64,000 bases of DNA, taken from positions 36,229-100,228 of the forward strand of contig JAWQFQ010000006.1 in NCBI GenBank assembly GCA_035967975.1, written 5' to 3'. Positions 17,088-25,904 of this stretch are shown piece by piece. The notes beneath the pieces were generated by a model, which was not told the DNA's origin, searched no databases, and saw only the letters and a program-made list of their open reading frames with translations. Every line of letters starts with the position of its first letter. The stretch's first letter is position 1. Both the position numbers and the translations under genes were made by a program. This DNA is from Scytonema sp035967975. Its GTDB lineage: Bacteria; Cyanobacteriota; Cyanobacteriia; Cyanobacteriales; Nostocaceae.

Positions 17088-18410
17088 TTAAGTCCTAATT
17101 TTTTTCCGAATCTCTTGAATGTTCCAGTTTGTTAGTTTGGCGAGGGTTTGCGCTTCTTTTTCAAAACGCTTGGATAAGGATTTTTTATATTCTCGACCAG
17201 CTTGACAGGTTATTTCTCCTGTAAAAGGATGTTGTAAAATATAACGTCCTTGAAATGATTCGTGGTTGGAGGTTTCTTGGAACATTAAGTCTTCAGGAAA
17301 CTTATTGCGGGTGTAGCGTACGTGCAAACGGGTGATGAAGACTCCATTTGAAAAAGTAGGGGGACGAATACCGGGACGACGAGGTGCTGGAACATTCGTT
17401 GAAGGGTTATCCTCTAACCAAAATACTCCTGCTTGCTTGAGTTCTTCACGGTTTAGGGGCTCGGCAGAACAGGGATCGCAATTGCTCATATCCCAAGCAT
17501 ATTCTAAAAATGCTACTTTTTTATCTTCTTTAGTGTATGCTGTTTGAAACATGGATTTGTAAAAGTTTCCAAATTCCTGCTTGACAAATACGGGAATATT
17601 TGAATCTGAGGGGATTTTTACTGTACGGTAATTTATGACTTCCGCTTGTCCTTTGGGTGATAAAATGTAGACAATCAAATCTTGTTCTGTCGTTGCATTA
17701 ATCATACCCAAACGAATGGGTAATATGAACTTGGGTGACTGGTAAGCAATTTGCAATGGACGTAGAAATTGATAGCCAGCTTGCTCAAATTTGTCTAAGT
17801 TGACTTTAGCGACAAAGAATTTCATTTTCTGGCGAATGTATGGTTGAAGCAACTGTTTCGCCCCTCTAGGGATTCTATAACCGTTGCGATTCAGCCACGT
17901 TTCCAATCCACCTGATTCTTTAGCGCTGAGAATCACGATGTCATACTCGCCAACATTAAAACGGGCTTCCACTGTCACACCCAAACTTTCATCTCGTCTC
18001 ATACGCCGCGCACCCCCACTTGTCGGTGCTGCTGTGGAAGGCATAGGAATACGGTCTTCTTCGTATACTGGAGCACAGGGGTCTGAATCGAAATATTCTA
18101 CTAATCTAGGCGCACTGAAAGCATCTAAACGCTCTAATATTTTGGGATTAGCCACTTGCACTTGGTCTTTTTGCAATACCGTCGGTACGGGGACGACAAT
18201 GGCAAAATCTTTGACATTACCTTGGTAGTCGTTTGCCATTGTCAGGACTGTCCGATCGCCACTCCGAGCGATCGCCACCTGTGACGCCTTATTGTATAAT
18301 TTGGTATCAGCTTTTGCAACATAAAAACCACAAAAAGCTAAAGCTGGAGATGCGAAGCACAGAACAAGAAATAAAAGTAGTAATGGCAAGATAAATCGAA
18401 AGAGTTTCAT
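17088..18410 (-). CDS. DUF2330 domain protein, exported
   Basis: 440 residues with a classical signal peptide (about 1-25, FASPALA), right after which comes FCGFYVAKADTKLYNKASQVA, the usual opening of DUF2330 proteins. Conserved blocks include VVPVPTVLQKDQVQV and the cysteine motif NCDPCSAEPL. The function is not known. It starts 8 bases after the stop of the RnfD-like gene on the same strand, so the two form an operon and may act together at the membrane, the DUF2330 protein in the periplasm. A possible role beside a redox or ion-translocating membrane protein is inference only. Confidence 0.85.
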   Translation of the reverse strand: MKLFRFILPLLLLFLVLCFASPALAFCGFYVAKADTKLYNKASQVAIARSGDRTVLTMANDYQGNVKDFAIVVPVPTVLQKDQVQVANPKILERLDAFSAPRLVEYFDSDPCAPVYEEDRIPMPSTAAPTSGGARRMRRDESLGVTVEARFNVGEYDIVILSAKESGGLETWLNRNGYRIPRGAKQLLQPYIRQKMKFFVAKVNLDKFEQAGYQFLRPLQIAYQSPKFILPIRLGMINATTEQDLIVYILSPKGQAEVINYRTVKIPSDSNIPVFVKQEFGNFYKSMFQTAYTKEDKKVAFLEYAWDMSNCDPCSAEPLNREELKQAGVFWLEDNPSTNVPAPRRPGIRPPTFSNGVFITRLHVRYTRNKFPEDLMFQETSNHESFQGRYILQHPFTGEITCQAGREYKKSLSKRFEKEAQTLAKLTNWNIQEIRKKIRT

Positions 18411-18418
18411 TGAATTTG

Positions 18419-18470
18419 TTAATTGCTAATTGCTGATTGCTGATTGCTGATTGCTGATTGCTGATTGCTG
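18419..18470. repeat. Heptamer tandem repeat forming the 3' end of the RnfD-like gene
   Basis: About seven copies of TTGCTGA/TTGCTAA. Three heptamers equal seven codons, giving the repeated peptide QQSAISN. Same family as 8803-8854. Confidence 0.85.
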
Positions 18471-19324
18471 GGTGCTTGGTATGACCATGAAAAATGGGGT
18501 GCAGACCAAAGGGAGTCTATTAAGATAGTCAGTGGGGAAAGAGCAAAGAGTGACCAGAAAACTGCGGTAGAAACATAGAAATAATTTCGCAAAATGAAAG
18601 TTAATATGGCAATGCACGCTGACCAAACTATACGCCCGATTTGAGAATTGGGAATTGACCGGGGGTCAGTTATCATAAATAGGGCGAACAACAACAAAGA
18701 CCCACTCATCAGTCGATGGGAAAAAACATCCCAAGTCCAGCCCAGCCAGAAATTACGAATAGCTTCTAACCCGGCGTAAGTTAAGAGAAAAGCTGCTGTT
18801 GTATCCCAACGACCAACTCGTTTGAGAATCATTCCCCCACAACCTGCAAATAACAGTCCATACCACCAGTCTTCTCCCCATTGTCCAGGTGAAACCCATG
18901 CATCAGGGGTCAGTACTAAAGCGGAAATAATACCAAAGTTGGCGGGATTGAAGAAATGTTTGTCCCCGACTTTGAACATAAATTTGCTAGCGATCGCACA
19001 TCCACTAGCCAAAGCCATCGTTGTCCAACTGTCCGCCCTTAGGAGCAAACTCAGTCCTAATGAGGTGATGAGAGCACTACGGAGTGGAGGTTTCAGAAAC
19101 CCGGTTTCTTGGAGAAACCGGGTTTCTAATTTTTGCTTATTAGTTTCTAATTTTCGCTTATTTGAGTAGTATTGGGACGAGAAGACCCATTGTGTTGTTA
19201 CACAAGTAGCAATTGCTACAAAAAGATTTTCAGGGTGTAAAGTCCAATCTCTTGTACCAATTCCTAAGAAAAGAAACAAGGCGAGAAATAGAATTTGATA
19301 ATCGCGTATATCATTAAACAGCAT
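18419..19324 (-). CDS. NQR2/RnfD-like membrane protein
   Basis: 301 residues, strongly hydrophobic, with several predicted helices. It shows the RnfD/NqrB family blocks LITSLGLSLLLRADSWTTMAL, KHFFNPANFGIISAL and SGSLLLFALFMITDPRSIPNS. Family members are flavin-bearing core subunits of Rnf/Na+-NQR complexes, but no other subunit gene is nearby, so this is a stand-alone homologue. Two repeats lie inside the frame. The AGAAACCCGG palindrome (19095-19127) encodes part of a loop at about residues 66-77 (LETRFLQETGFL). A heptamer array (18419-18470) encodes the tail QQSAISNQQSAISN and even the stop codon. Operon with DUF2330. Confidence 0.8.
   Translation of the reverse strand: MLFNDIRDYQILFLALFLFLGIGTRDWTLHPENLFVAIATCVTTQWVFSSQYYSNKRKLETNKQKLETRFLQETGFLKPPLRSALITSLGLSLLLRADSWTTMALASGCAIASKFMFKVGDKHFFNPANFGIISALVLTPDAWVSPGQWGEDWWYGLLFAGCGGMILKRVGRWDTTAAFLLTYAGLEAIRNFWLGWTWDVFSHRLMSGSLLLFALFMITDPRSIPNSQIGRIVWSACIAILTFILRNYFYVSTAVFWSLFALSPLTILIDSLWSAPHFSWSYQAPSNQQSAISNQQSAISN
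19095..19127. repeat. AGAAACCCGG palindrome inserted within a coding sequence
   Basis: A perfect copy of the window's commonest palindrome (AGAAACCCGGTTTCTT ... GAAACCGGGTTTCT) sitting in frame inside the RnfD-like gene. Other copies are intergenic. Confidence 0.85.
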
Positions 19325-19642
19325 TACCTGTAGATATCAACATTTCTTCAGATTGTTGTCCCAATCTAAACGGCTATTATCTAAAATGGTGCTGTTGTTA
19401 CAGAATTTGTTACATACGCGATAGTGGTTAGTGATAACTCCCTTCAATAGCGATGAAATAAGTTTCTTGAACGAGCAGAGGTGGGCGAGACGCCCGCACC
19501 ACAAGATGGAAAATCTCCTCCATCCCTGTTGTTACATTTTCAGTAACTAAGTCACAAACTAGGGAAGACAAAGAGTAAAACAGGTAAATCATCCTTCCTG
19601 CTTTGATTTGCTCCTCAAATATGGCTCGCTAGCCCTAAAACT
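19325..19642. other. Intergenic with one GGGCGTC-type repeat
   Basis: A hairpin repeat GGGCGAGACGCCCGCACCACAAGA lies at about 19483-19506. Otherwise no gene or RNA recognised. It must hold the divergent promoters of the RnfD-like and vWA genes. Confidence 0.5.
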
Positions 19643-21304
19643 ATGAATGATATGCGCCGGACACTGGCTTTATTCGGAATCTCTATTGTACTAGGAATTG
19701 CTGGTTGCAGTTCACCTGAGTCTGCTGGTAACCAAACGCAAGCACCTATTGCACAGTCTCAACCCTTAACTGCTGGACGTTTACCAACACCACAAGCAGC
19801 CTCACTGCTTCCTGCTTCTACCCGCAATCAACCATTGATGAGTCAAAAGCCATTTATCCAATCGGGTGACCAAGAACTGGGGGAGAGTCGCGAAGGTTAC
19901 AAACATACTGAGGACAATCCGTTTCAAAAAGTAAGTGTCAATCCTCTTTCTACGTTTTCAATTGATGTTGATGCAGCTTCCTATAGCAATATCCGGCGCT
20001 TTATCAATGAGGGACAACTTCCGCCGCCAGATGCAGTCCGTCTTGAAGAGATGGTAAATTATTTTACCTATGATTATCCTCAACCAGAAGGCGATCGCCC
20101 ATTTTCTGTAACAACGGAAGTCTCAAATGCACCTTGGAATCCCAAGCATAAACTCGTTCAAATAGGCTTGCAATCAAAACGGATTTCCAGAGAAAATTTA
20201 CCCCCTAACAATCTTGTCTTTCTGTTAGATGTTTCCGGTTCAATGGCTGACGCAAATAAGTTACCCCTGCTTAAATCTGCGTTGCGTTTGCTTGTTAACG
20301 AACTCAGACCTGCTGACAAGGTGGCGATTGTTGTCTATGCAGGAAACGCAGGTTTAGTGTTACCACCAACTCCCGGTTCTCAGAAAGATAAAATTCTCGA
20401 CGCTTTAGAACAGTTAGATGCGGGTGGATCGACAGCGGGTGGAGAGGGAATTCAGCTTGCTTATCAGATTGCTAAAGACAACTTTCTCAAGTCAGGAAAC
20501 AACCGGGTTATCCTCGCAACGGATGGAGATTTCAATGTGGGTGTTTCTAGCGAACAAGAATTGGTGCGTCTAATTGAAAAAGAACGGGAACAGGAGATTT
20601 TCCTGACCGTCTTGGGATTGGGTATAGGCAATTTACAAGATGCCAAGATGGAGCAACTCGCGGATAAAGGGAACGGTAATTATGCTTACATCGACAACTT
20701 GCTGGAAGCAAAGAAAATTCTTGTTAAAGAAATGGGTGCAACGCTACTGACTGTCGCAAAAGATGTCAAAATCCAAGTAGAATTTAATCCGGCAAAGGTT
20801 CAGGGTTACCGTCTGATTGGTTATGAGAATCGGCTTTTACAAAATCAAGACTTTAATGACGATAAAAAAGATGCTGGTGAGCTGGGAGCAGGACATTCAG
20901 TGACAGCGCTTTACGAAGTCATCCCGGTTGGGGTTACAAGTGATGTTCCCTTACCAGATGTCGATCCGTTAAAATACCAACAAAAAACTCTTCAGAAAAC
21001 GACATCAAGTAATAATGAGATTATGCAGGTTAAACTGCGTTATAAGCGACCATCTGAGTCGGTGTCTCAATTACTGACTTATCCAGTTGTCGATCGGGGT
21101 GTCAAGTTAGAAGACGCGTCAACTAACTTCAAATTTGTCTCGGCTGTTGCTGCTTTTGGGATGATACTTAAAGATTCACCATACAAAGGTACGGCAAATT
21201 TTGATGCAGTTTTGCAGTTGGCGCGACAATCTCAAGGGACTGATTTAGAAGGTTATCGAGCAGAGTTTATCCGTTTAGTTGAAACAAGTAAAACTTTGAA
21301 GTAG
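19643..21304 (+). CDS. von Willebrand factor A domain lipoprotein, YfbK-like
   Basis: 553 residues. A lipoprotein signal ends at GIAGC (Cys22), so it is probably membrane-anchored facing the periplasm. A vWF-A N-terminal region (FSIDVDAASYSNIRRFIN, VRLEEMVNYFTYDYP) is followed by the vWA domain with an intact MIDAS motif DVSGSMAD and ATDGDFNVG. A C-terminal DUF3520-like region ends the protein (LRYKRPSESVSQLLTYPV). The ATG at 19652 is an alternative start giving MRRTLALF. The kinase gene begins 10 bases after the stop, implying cotranscription. Role unknown; vWA proteins bind partners through a metal ion. Confidence 0.88.
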   Translation: MNDMRRTLALFGISIVLGIAGCSSPESAGNQTQAPIAQSQPLTAGRLPTPQAASLLPASTRNQPLMSQKPFIQSGDQELGESREGYKHTEDNPFQKVSVNPLSTFSIDVDAASYSNIRRFINEGQLPPPDAVRLEEMVNYFTYDYPQPEGDRPFSVTTEVSNAPWNPKHKLVQIGLQSKRISRENLPPNNLVFLLDVSGSMADANKLPLLKSALRLLVNELRPADKVAIVVYAGNAGLVLPPTPGSQKDKILDALEQLDAGGSTAGGEGIQLAYQIAKDNFLKSGNNRVILATDGDFNVGVSSEQELVRLIEKEREQEIFLTVLGLGIGNLQDAKMEQLADKGNGNYAYIDNLLEAKKILVKEMGATLLTVAKDVKIQVEFNPAKVQGYRLIGYENRLLQNQDFNDDKKDAGELGAGHSVTALYEVIPVGVTSDVPLPDVDPLKYQQKTLQKTTSSNNEIMQVKLRYKRPSESVSQLLTYPVVDRGVKLEDASTNFKFVSAVAAFGMILKDSPYKGTANFDAVLQLARQSQGTDLEGYRAEFIRLVETSKTLK

Positions 21305-21314
21305 GCGTAACTTT

Positions 21315-22583
21315 ATGGACGGTATTGACCCCACTCCTTGCAATGCACTAAATAACACCAACCAATTTCCTGACTTTTCTGAACAGGGTTATTCTGTTGA
21401 ACGGGAGTTGGGATATAATTTGGGTGGCGGACGTGTCACTTACAAAGCCGTTGATTTACAAACTCAGCAGTCGGTTGTCATTAAACAATTTCAGTTTGCA
21501 AAAGCTGGATCAAGTTGGTCTGGGTATGAAGCTTTGCAGCAGGAAATTGAGATACTACAGCAATTGAAACATCCGTGTATTCCCCGGTATCTTGGTTCCT
21601 TTGAGACAAGCAACGGTTTTTGCTTGGTACAAGAGTATAAAGATGCGGTTTCTTTGGCGCAACCGCGACACTGGACCACAAAGAGTATCCAGCAAATTGC
21701 GATCGCTGTTCTGGAAGTTCTCGTCTACCTACAGCAGCAAGTTCCTCCAGTTATCCACCGTGATATTAAACCCGAAAATATTCTTGTCGATGAGCGACTG
21801 AATATCTATTTAGTTGATTTTGGGCTGGCGAGAATTGGGGGTGAAGACTTAACGGCGAGTAGTATGGTAAAGGGAACGTTGGGATTTATGCCTCCAGAGG
21901 CGATGTTTGGGCGATCGCTTACTCTTGCTTCTGACCTCTACAGTTTGGGAGCAACTTTAATTTGCTTGCTGACAAAGACTCCATCCACTCGGGTTGGTCA
22001 TTTAATAGACGATACTTTCCGCTTCAACTTTAAGTCTCTGTTACCAAGTCACGATTCTCATTTAATCTCTTGGTTGGAGAAAATGGTCGCCTCAAACCCA
22101 CAGCACCGTTACCCTAATGCTGCAAATGCGTTGTCAGCCCTCAAAACCATCAATACTATTAATACCGTTCGACCAGTAGCTTTACAGTCAAAATCTTCTC
22201 ATGTCTCCTTACTCGGTGTCGGTTTGTTAAGTGCGATCGCACTTCTTTCTATCATTCGTCAAGCTGCAGTAGAAGTTGTCACCCCTCAACCGATTAGAAT
22301 TTATATTCCTGCTACGACAAGTGCAGATAGGGTTAGACAGTTACTTGCTACTCAACGCTGTCTTGGTTGTGACCTCCGATGGGCAGATTTGAGAGGTATG
22401 GATTTAAGAAGTATGGATCTTATGAATGCAGATTTAACAGGTGCAGATTTAAGAGGTGCAGACTTAAGAGGCGCTTCTTTGATAGGTGCAGACTTGACAG
22501 GCGCTCAACTTGAGGGCGCGAATATTAGAAGTACTGATCTCAGGGGTGCTATCATGCCGGATGGGTCTATATACGGATTTTAA
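21315..22583 (+). CDS. Serine/threonine protein kinase with transmembrane helix and pentapeptide repeats
   Basis: 422 residues. Kinase domain about 25-285: Gly-rich loop LGYNLGGGRVTYKA, catalytic Lys57 in SVVIKQF, VIHRDIKPEN (Asp150), VDFGLA (Asp168) and MPPEAMFG, so all catalytic residues are kept. One membrane helix follows (about 295-315, LLGVGLLSAIALLSII). A C-terminal pentapeptide-repeat array (about 350-412, units such as ADLRG, ADLTG, ASLIG) would lie on the far side of the membrane. It follows the vWA lipoprotein by 10 bases, so a kinase whose outer domain meets a periplasmic vWA protein is a reasonable guess. Confidence 0.92.
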   Translation: MDGIDPTPCNALNNTNQFPDFSEQGYSVERELGYNLGGGRVTYKAVDLQTQQSVVIKQFQFAKAGSSWSGYEALQQEIEILQQLKHPCIPRYLGSFETSNGFCLVQEYKDAVSLAQPRHWTTKSIQQIAIAVLEVLVYLQQQVPPVIHRDIKPENILVDERLNIYLVDFGLARIGGEDLTASSMVKGTLGFMPPEAMFGRSLTLASDLYSLGATLICLLTKTPSTRVGHLIDDTFRFNFKSLLPSHDSHLISWLEKMVASNPQHRYPNAANALSALKTINTINTVRPVALQSKSSHVSLLGVGLLSAIALLSIIRQAAVEVVTPQPIRIYIPATTSADRVRQLLATQRCLGCDLRWADLRGMDLRSMDLMNADLTGADLRGADLRGASLIGADLTGAQLEGANIRSTDLRGAIMPDGSIYGF

Positions 22584-22709
22584 CAATAGGCTGTAGCGGT
22601 TGACACGTTCTCTGTAACGATGACTATTATTTTATACCTCTGTTAACCTACAATATAAATCTATTCAGCAAGAACTCGTTAGTAGAGTTCTTGATTTTTG
22701 TGTTCAAAT

Positions 22710-24293
22710 ATGCCTGTATTAATTATCTTGGCTGAAGTTGGCCTTGTCATCTTTGTTTTCTTCTTAGTAAACTGGCTTGTGGGTAAGGTCTTCAATCTAC
22801 TTTTGAAAGGCTCTTTCCTTAAAAGCAAGGAGAGAAGTATCAAAACTCTGCGCCGAAATATAACAGGGTTGTTGTTACTCGCTGGTTTGGTACTCTGCAT
22901 TCTGATTGTAGGCGCAAATGGTTTTTTACTCTATCGAGGCGAAAACCTTCAACAATATACACTTTTACTGATTCAACGTATTCCACTAGCATTTTGGATA
23001 ACGTTGGGAATTGGGTGCGCTCAGAGCATTGGTGTTTTGATTTTAGCGGCGATTGTTTTAAAATTCCTGCACTATTTGCTCAAAGTTGCTAACATTCGTG
23101 CTAAGAGAATTGAACAAAGCTCTGCTGATGACAAAAGTATTGATACGTTCTTTGGTAACCTTAAAAATATTGTTACCAGTGGAGTCTGGCTGTGGGCTGT
23201 CATCTTGTGTAGTCACTTTCTCAAAGTGTCAGCAGAGTTTACTGGATACCTATATATCCTGCTGCGGATTTATCTAATCGTTGCTGTTGGGTTACTCATA
23301 CCTAAAGCAATGACTGCTATTATTGATAGCTTAGATGCGCTCAGTATAAGATACTCTAGTCCTGAAAACCTTCTAAGATACTACGATCGCCTCCGACACC
23401 TCATCCCCTTTTTAAAGCGATGTTTAGAATTTGTCATTTTTGTATGCGTAGCTACATTGGTGATTCAGCAAGTCCAGTTAGTCGCTAACATCGCAGTTTT
23501 TGGACCACGTCTTGTTAAGATAGTTGGCATCATCTTTATCAGTCGTGTTTTGTTTGAAATCGTCTACTTATTTATTGAAGAGGTCTTGTTTAAAGACACA
23601 AATCTGACGGACGTTCAAATGAGTAGACGGCTCACTCTCGTTCCTCTCATCCGTAGCTGTCTACAATATTTGGTTTACTTTGGTGCTACTGTCTCCATCC
23701 TCTACACCCTCGATATCAATCCTACCCCTATACTTGCTGGTGCTGGAATTCTTGGTATAGCCGTGGGTTTTGGAGCACAAACATTAGTCAACGATATAGT
23801 CTGTGGCTTTTTTATTCTGTTTGAAAACTACTATTTAGTAGGTGACTACATCCAAGCAGGGAAAGCTGAAGATAAGCTTTTAGAGGGGATTGTAGAATCC
23901 ATAGAACTCAGAACGACTCGAATTAGACACCCTAATGGTCAGTTGCATATTATTCGTAATGGCGATATTGGCTCAATCACCAACTACTCTAAACAGTATA
24001 TTTTTGCAGTGGTTGAAGTTAGCGTACCTTATGATTCCAACTTAGCTCATGTGTATGAAGTGATTGAAAAAATGGGAGAACATTTAAAAGCAAACGATTC
24101 AAATGTACTCGAAGCTACACAGGTGGATGGAGTAGAAAGCCTTGGAGAAACTAACTTGTTGCTCCGTACATTGACGAAGGTAAAACCAGGAAAACATCTT
24201 CATATTCAACGCGTGCTGCGAAAAACGTTAACAGATGCTTTATCTCGAGAAGGAATTACAATTCCTCTTCGTGTTGAAACTAGTGAATCTTAA
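22710..24293 (+). CDS. MscS-family mechanosensitive ion channel (long form)
   Basis: 527 residues from the ATG at 22710; a TTG at 22698 would add four. Several N-terminal helices precede the MscS core: ILAGAGILGIAVGFGAQTLV (pore helix region), then DIVCGFFILFENYYLVGDYI and the beta domain RTTRIRHPNGQLHIIRNGDI. The cytoplasmic C-terminal domain follows. Members open on membrane tension during osmotic downshock or act in ion homeostasis; the extra helices suggest a MscK/MscM-like variant. No good Shine-Dalgarno. A second, different MscS gene is at 52233-53864. Confidence 0.92.
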   Translation: MPVLIILAEVGLVIFVFFLVNWLVGKVFNLLLKGSFLKSKERSIKTLRRNITGLLLLAGLVLCILIVGANGFLLYRGENLQQYTLLLIQRIPLAFWITLGIGCAQSIGVLILAAIVLKFLHYLLKVANIRAKRIEQSSADDKSIDTFFGNLKNIVTSGVWLWAVILCSHFLKVSAEFTGYLYILLRIYLIVAVGLLIPKAMTAIIDSLDALSIRYSSPENLLRYYDRLRHLIPFLKRCLEFVIFVCVATLVIQQVQLVANIAVFGPRLVKIVGIIFISRVLFEIVYLFIEEVLFKDTNLTDVQMSRRLTLVPLIRSCLQYLVYFGATVSILYTLDINPTPILAGAGILGIAVGFGAQTLVNDIVCGFFILFENYYLVGDYIQAGKAEDKLLEGIVESIELRTTRIRHPNGQLHIIRNGDIGSITNYSKQYIFAVVEVSVPYDSNLAHVYEVIEKMGEHLKANDSNVLEATQVDGVESLGETNLLLRTLTKVKPGKHLHIQRVLRKTLTDALSREGITIPLRVETSES

Positions 24294-24762
24294 GTTAGCT
24301 ATCAGCAGTCAGCTATCAGCTACATAGCATTCCTGAATCATTCGTAAAAGGCGAGAAACCCGGTATCTTAAAGATACCGGGTTTCTGGGGTCGCGAATCA
24401 GATATAGCGGTTCTCGGTTGGGTGCAATACAAGTTGGAGGGCTCTCAACCGTTCGCCCCTACATTTGATGGCGATCGCACTATATGTGATTCAACTGAAA
24501 AGCGCTATAGGAGTCAATACTTGAAGGTTTTGACTCGATCCCCCCAACACCCCTTATGAAGGGGGCTTTAAACCCCCCTTTTCAAGGGGGGCTGGGGGGA
24601 TCAAAACGGGATGAGCACTATAACCCTTGCAGTATTGAGATAGGAGTTGCTTGATAACTGATAAAAGTTTAAAAACCCGGTTTCTCCAAGAAACCGGGTT
24701 TTTATTTTTGCTAATATCATAAATTTAAGTAAGTATTGGGACGACTGCAAGCTTTAAGTGAA
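24294..24762. repeat. Repeat-filled intergenic region
   Basis: From left: AGCTATCAGC-type short repeats (about 24296-24325), the AGAAACCCGGTATCTT palindrome (24354-24386), a long C-tract/G-tract palindrome beginning GATCCCCCCAACACCCC and ending GGGGGGCTGGGGGGATC (about 24537-24602), and another AAACCCGGTTTCT palindrome (24671-24703). No gene. Confidence 0.75.
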
Positions 24763-24993
24763 TTAACAAATATGACTATATTTCAACGTTTTGAAACCAG
24801 TACTACCACTTTCTCGTCGTCTTGGTAATCCTCTATCAGGAGGTGTTTGAGATTGCATCATTTGATTCTCAAAAGCTTGCACTGTTTGATGAGCTTGTTC
24901 TAGTGTGAATGATTGATTTATAACTTCAAAGTTAGCAAATCCAACAATTATTATTGAAGTTATTAATGGATGAATAATATGTTTAATGTTCAT
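24763..24993 (-). CDS. Hypothetical small exported protein
   Basis: 76 residues, not recognised. The N-terminus is a short hydrophobic stretch after a basic start (MNIKHIIHPLITSIIIVGFA), like a signal peptide. The middle TPPDRGLPRRRESGST resembles the Pro-Asp-Arg-Gly linker seen in some cyanobacterial exported proteins such as DUF928 members, so this could be a truncated relative. GAGG lies 7 bases before the ATG, which supports it being real. Isolated between repeats. Confidence 0.5.
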   Translation of the reverse strand: MNIKHIIHPLITSIIIVGFANFEVINQSFTLEQAHQTVQAFENQMMQSQTPPDRGLPRRRESGSTGFKTLKYSHIC

Positions 24994-25169
24994 TTTTTCC
25001 TCAAAAACCTTGCATGATGTCCTGTAGATATATAAGGTTTATATTGAGGAAATATGCAGTATTAACCGAGGATAGAATGAAGCACATCCTCCAGATTCAG
25101 TCCTGTTGGCTATTAAGTATTGACGATTGCTCGAATTCCAGTTAGCAGTTAGTCGTTAAAGATAGATGT

Positions 25170-25185
25170 TGTGATATGGATCACA
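25170..25185. promoter_or_regulatory. CRP-type operator
   Basis: TGTGATATGGATCACA: a perfect TGTGA-N6-TCACA palindrome, the classic CRP/SYCRP1-type site. It lies between divergent small genes, 177 bases from the start at 24993 and 282 from the one at 25467. Confidence 0.5.
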
Positions 25186-25323
25186 AACAAATATGTTAGT
25201 TAGTCACAAATCAATAGTTTTAGCAACCAGTCTCTAAAGCAACTAGTAGTTCGTGCAAAGCATCTCAAAAAACATCTTTTTTTGAACTGGGCTTTAAACC
25301 CAGCAAAGGCCAGTTTTTTAAGC

Positions 25324-25366
25324 GGGCAGGAGGCAGAATTCCCTTCAGAATAGCTGCCTCCTGCCC
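25324..25366. repeat. Strong 13-bp hairpin
   Basis: GGGCAGGAGGCAG and CTGCCTCCTGCCC form a perfect 13-bp stem with a 17-base loop, about 100 bases upstream of the gene at 25467. No T-run follows, so it may be a repeat or an RNA structure rather than a terminator. Confidence 0.55.
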
Positions 25367-25466
25367 TCTACCTTCCTTTGTAACTGTTAAATTTGCTGAT
25401 TTTAGTTTACATTAAGAGTGGTTGACGACTGGTACTGATTTCATCAATTCATCAAAGGCATAAAAA

Positions 25467-25688
25467 ATGAATATTTCAACAGATGACGCTAGAGAAATTG
25501 GGCAGAAACTAAAGCAATTATTGGATATTTTTAGAAAAGATTCTTCTCAATCTTATTTTCTAAGAGACCTTCTTCAAAAAACTGGATGGATGGAAAATGA
25601 TTTACGATTTGTTTTAGAAATTGCTGTGGCTGCTGAATTTATACAAGAAAACGTTCGCGAGGATAAAATTTTATATGTTTTAAATTAA
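25467..25688 (+). CDS. Hypothetical small protein
   Basis: 73 residues, not recognised. It appears largely helical and ends IYLVLN-like (KILYVLN). The pattern of two helices followed by a short strand hints at a small helical or winged-helix-like fold, but no motif supports a function. No strong Shine-Dalgarno. Codon use resembles real neighbours. Confidence 0.45.
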   Translation: MNISTDDAREIGQKLKQLLDIFRKDSSQSYFLRDLLQKTGWMENDLRFVLEIAVAAEFIQENVREDKILYVLN

Positions 25689-25729
25689 TGTAGGTGTGGG
25701 GTGGGTCCTGATAGGGTGACAAAGAAGCT

Positions 25730-25878
25730 ATAAACCCGCTTCTCAATTGCCACCCGGTAGTCTCGGCTGGGATTTGACTCAATTGCATTCGCAACAGCCG
25801 TAATCAGCGATGATGGATTTCTGACCAAAACTCAGGATTTTCAAGGTAAGGGTTCATTCCCGAAAATGGAGATGGCAT
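25730..25878 (-). pseudogene. N-terminal remnant of a DUF4058 family gene, frameshifted
   Basis: From the ATG at 25878 the frame reads MPSPFSGMNPYLENPEFW then SEIHHR and stops. Shifting frame at 25807 continues LITAVANAIESNPSRDYRVA then IEKRVY. Together this is the highly characteristic start of DUF4058 proteins (MPSPFPGMNPYLE...), with one base lost and everything after about residue 50 missing. It lies directly downstream of the tetR gene. Confidence 0.8.
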
Positions 25879-25904
25879 AAAGCTACCTTGGTCTTCACAA
25901 AGTA

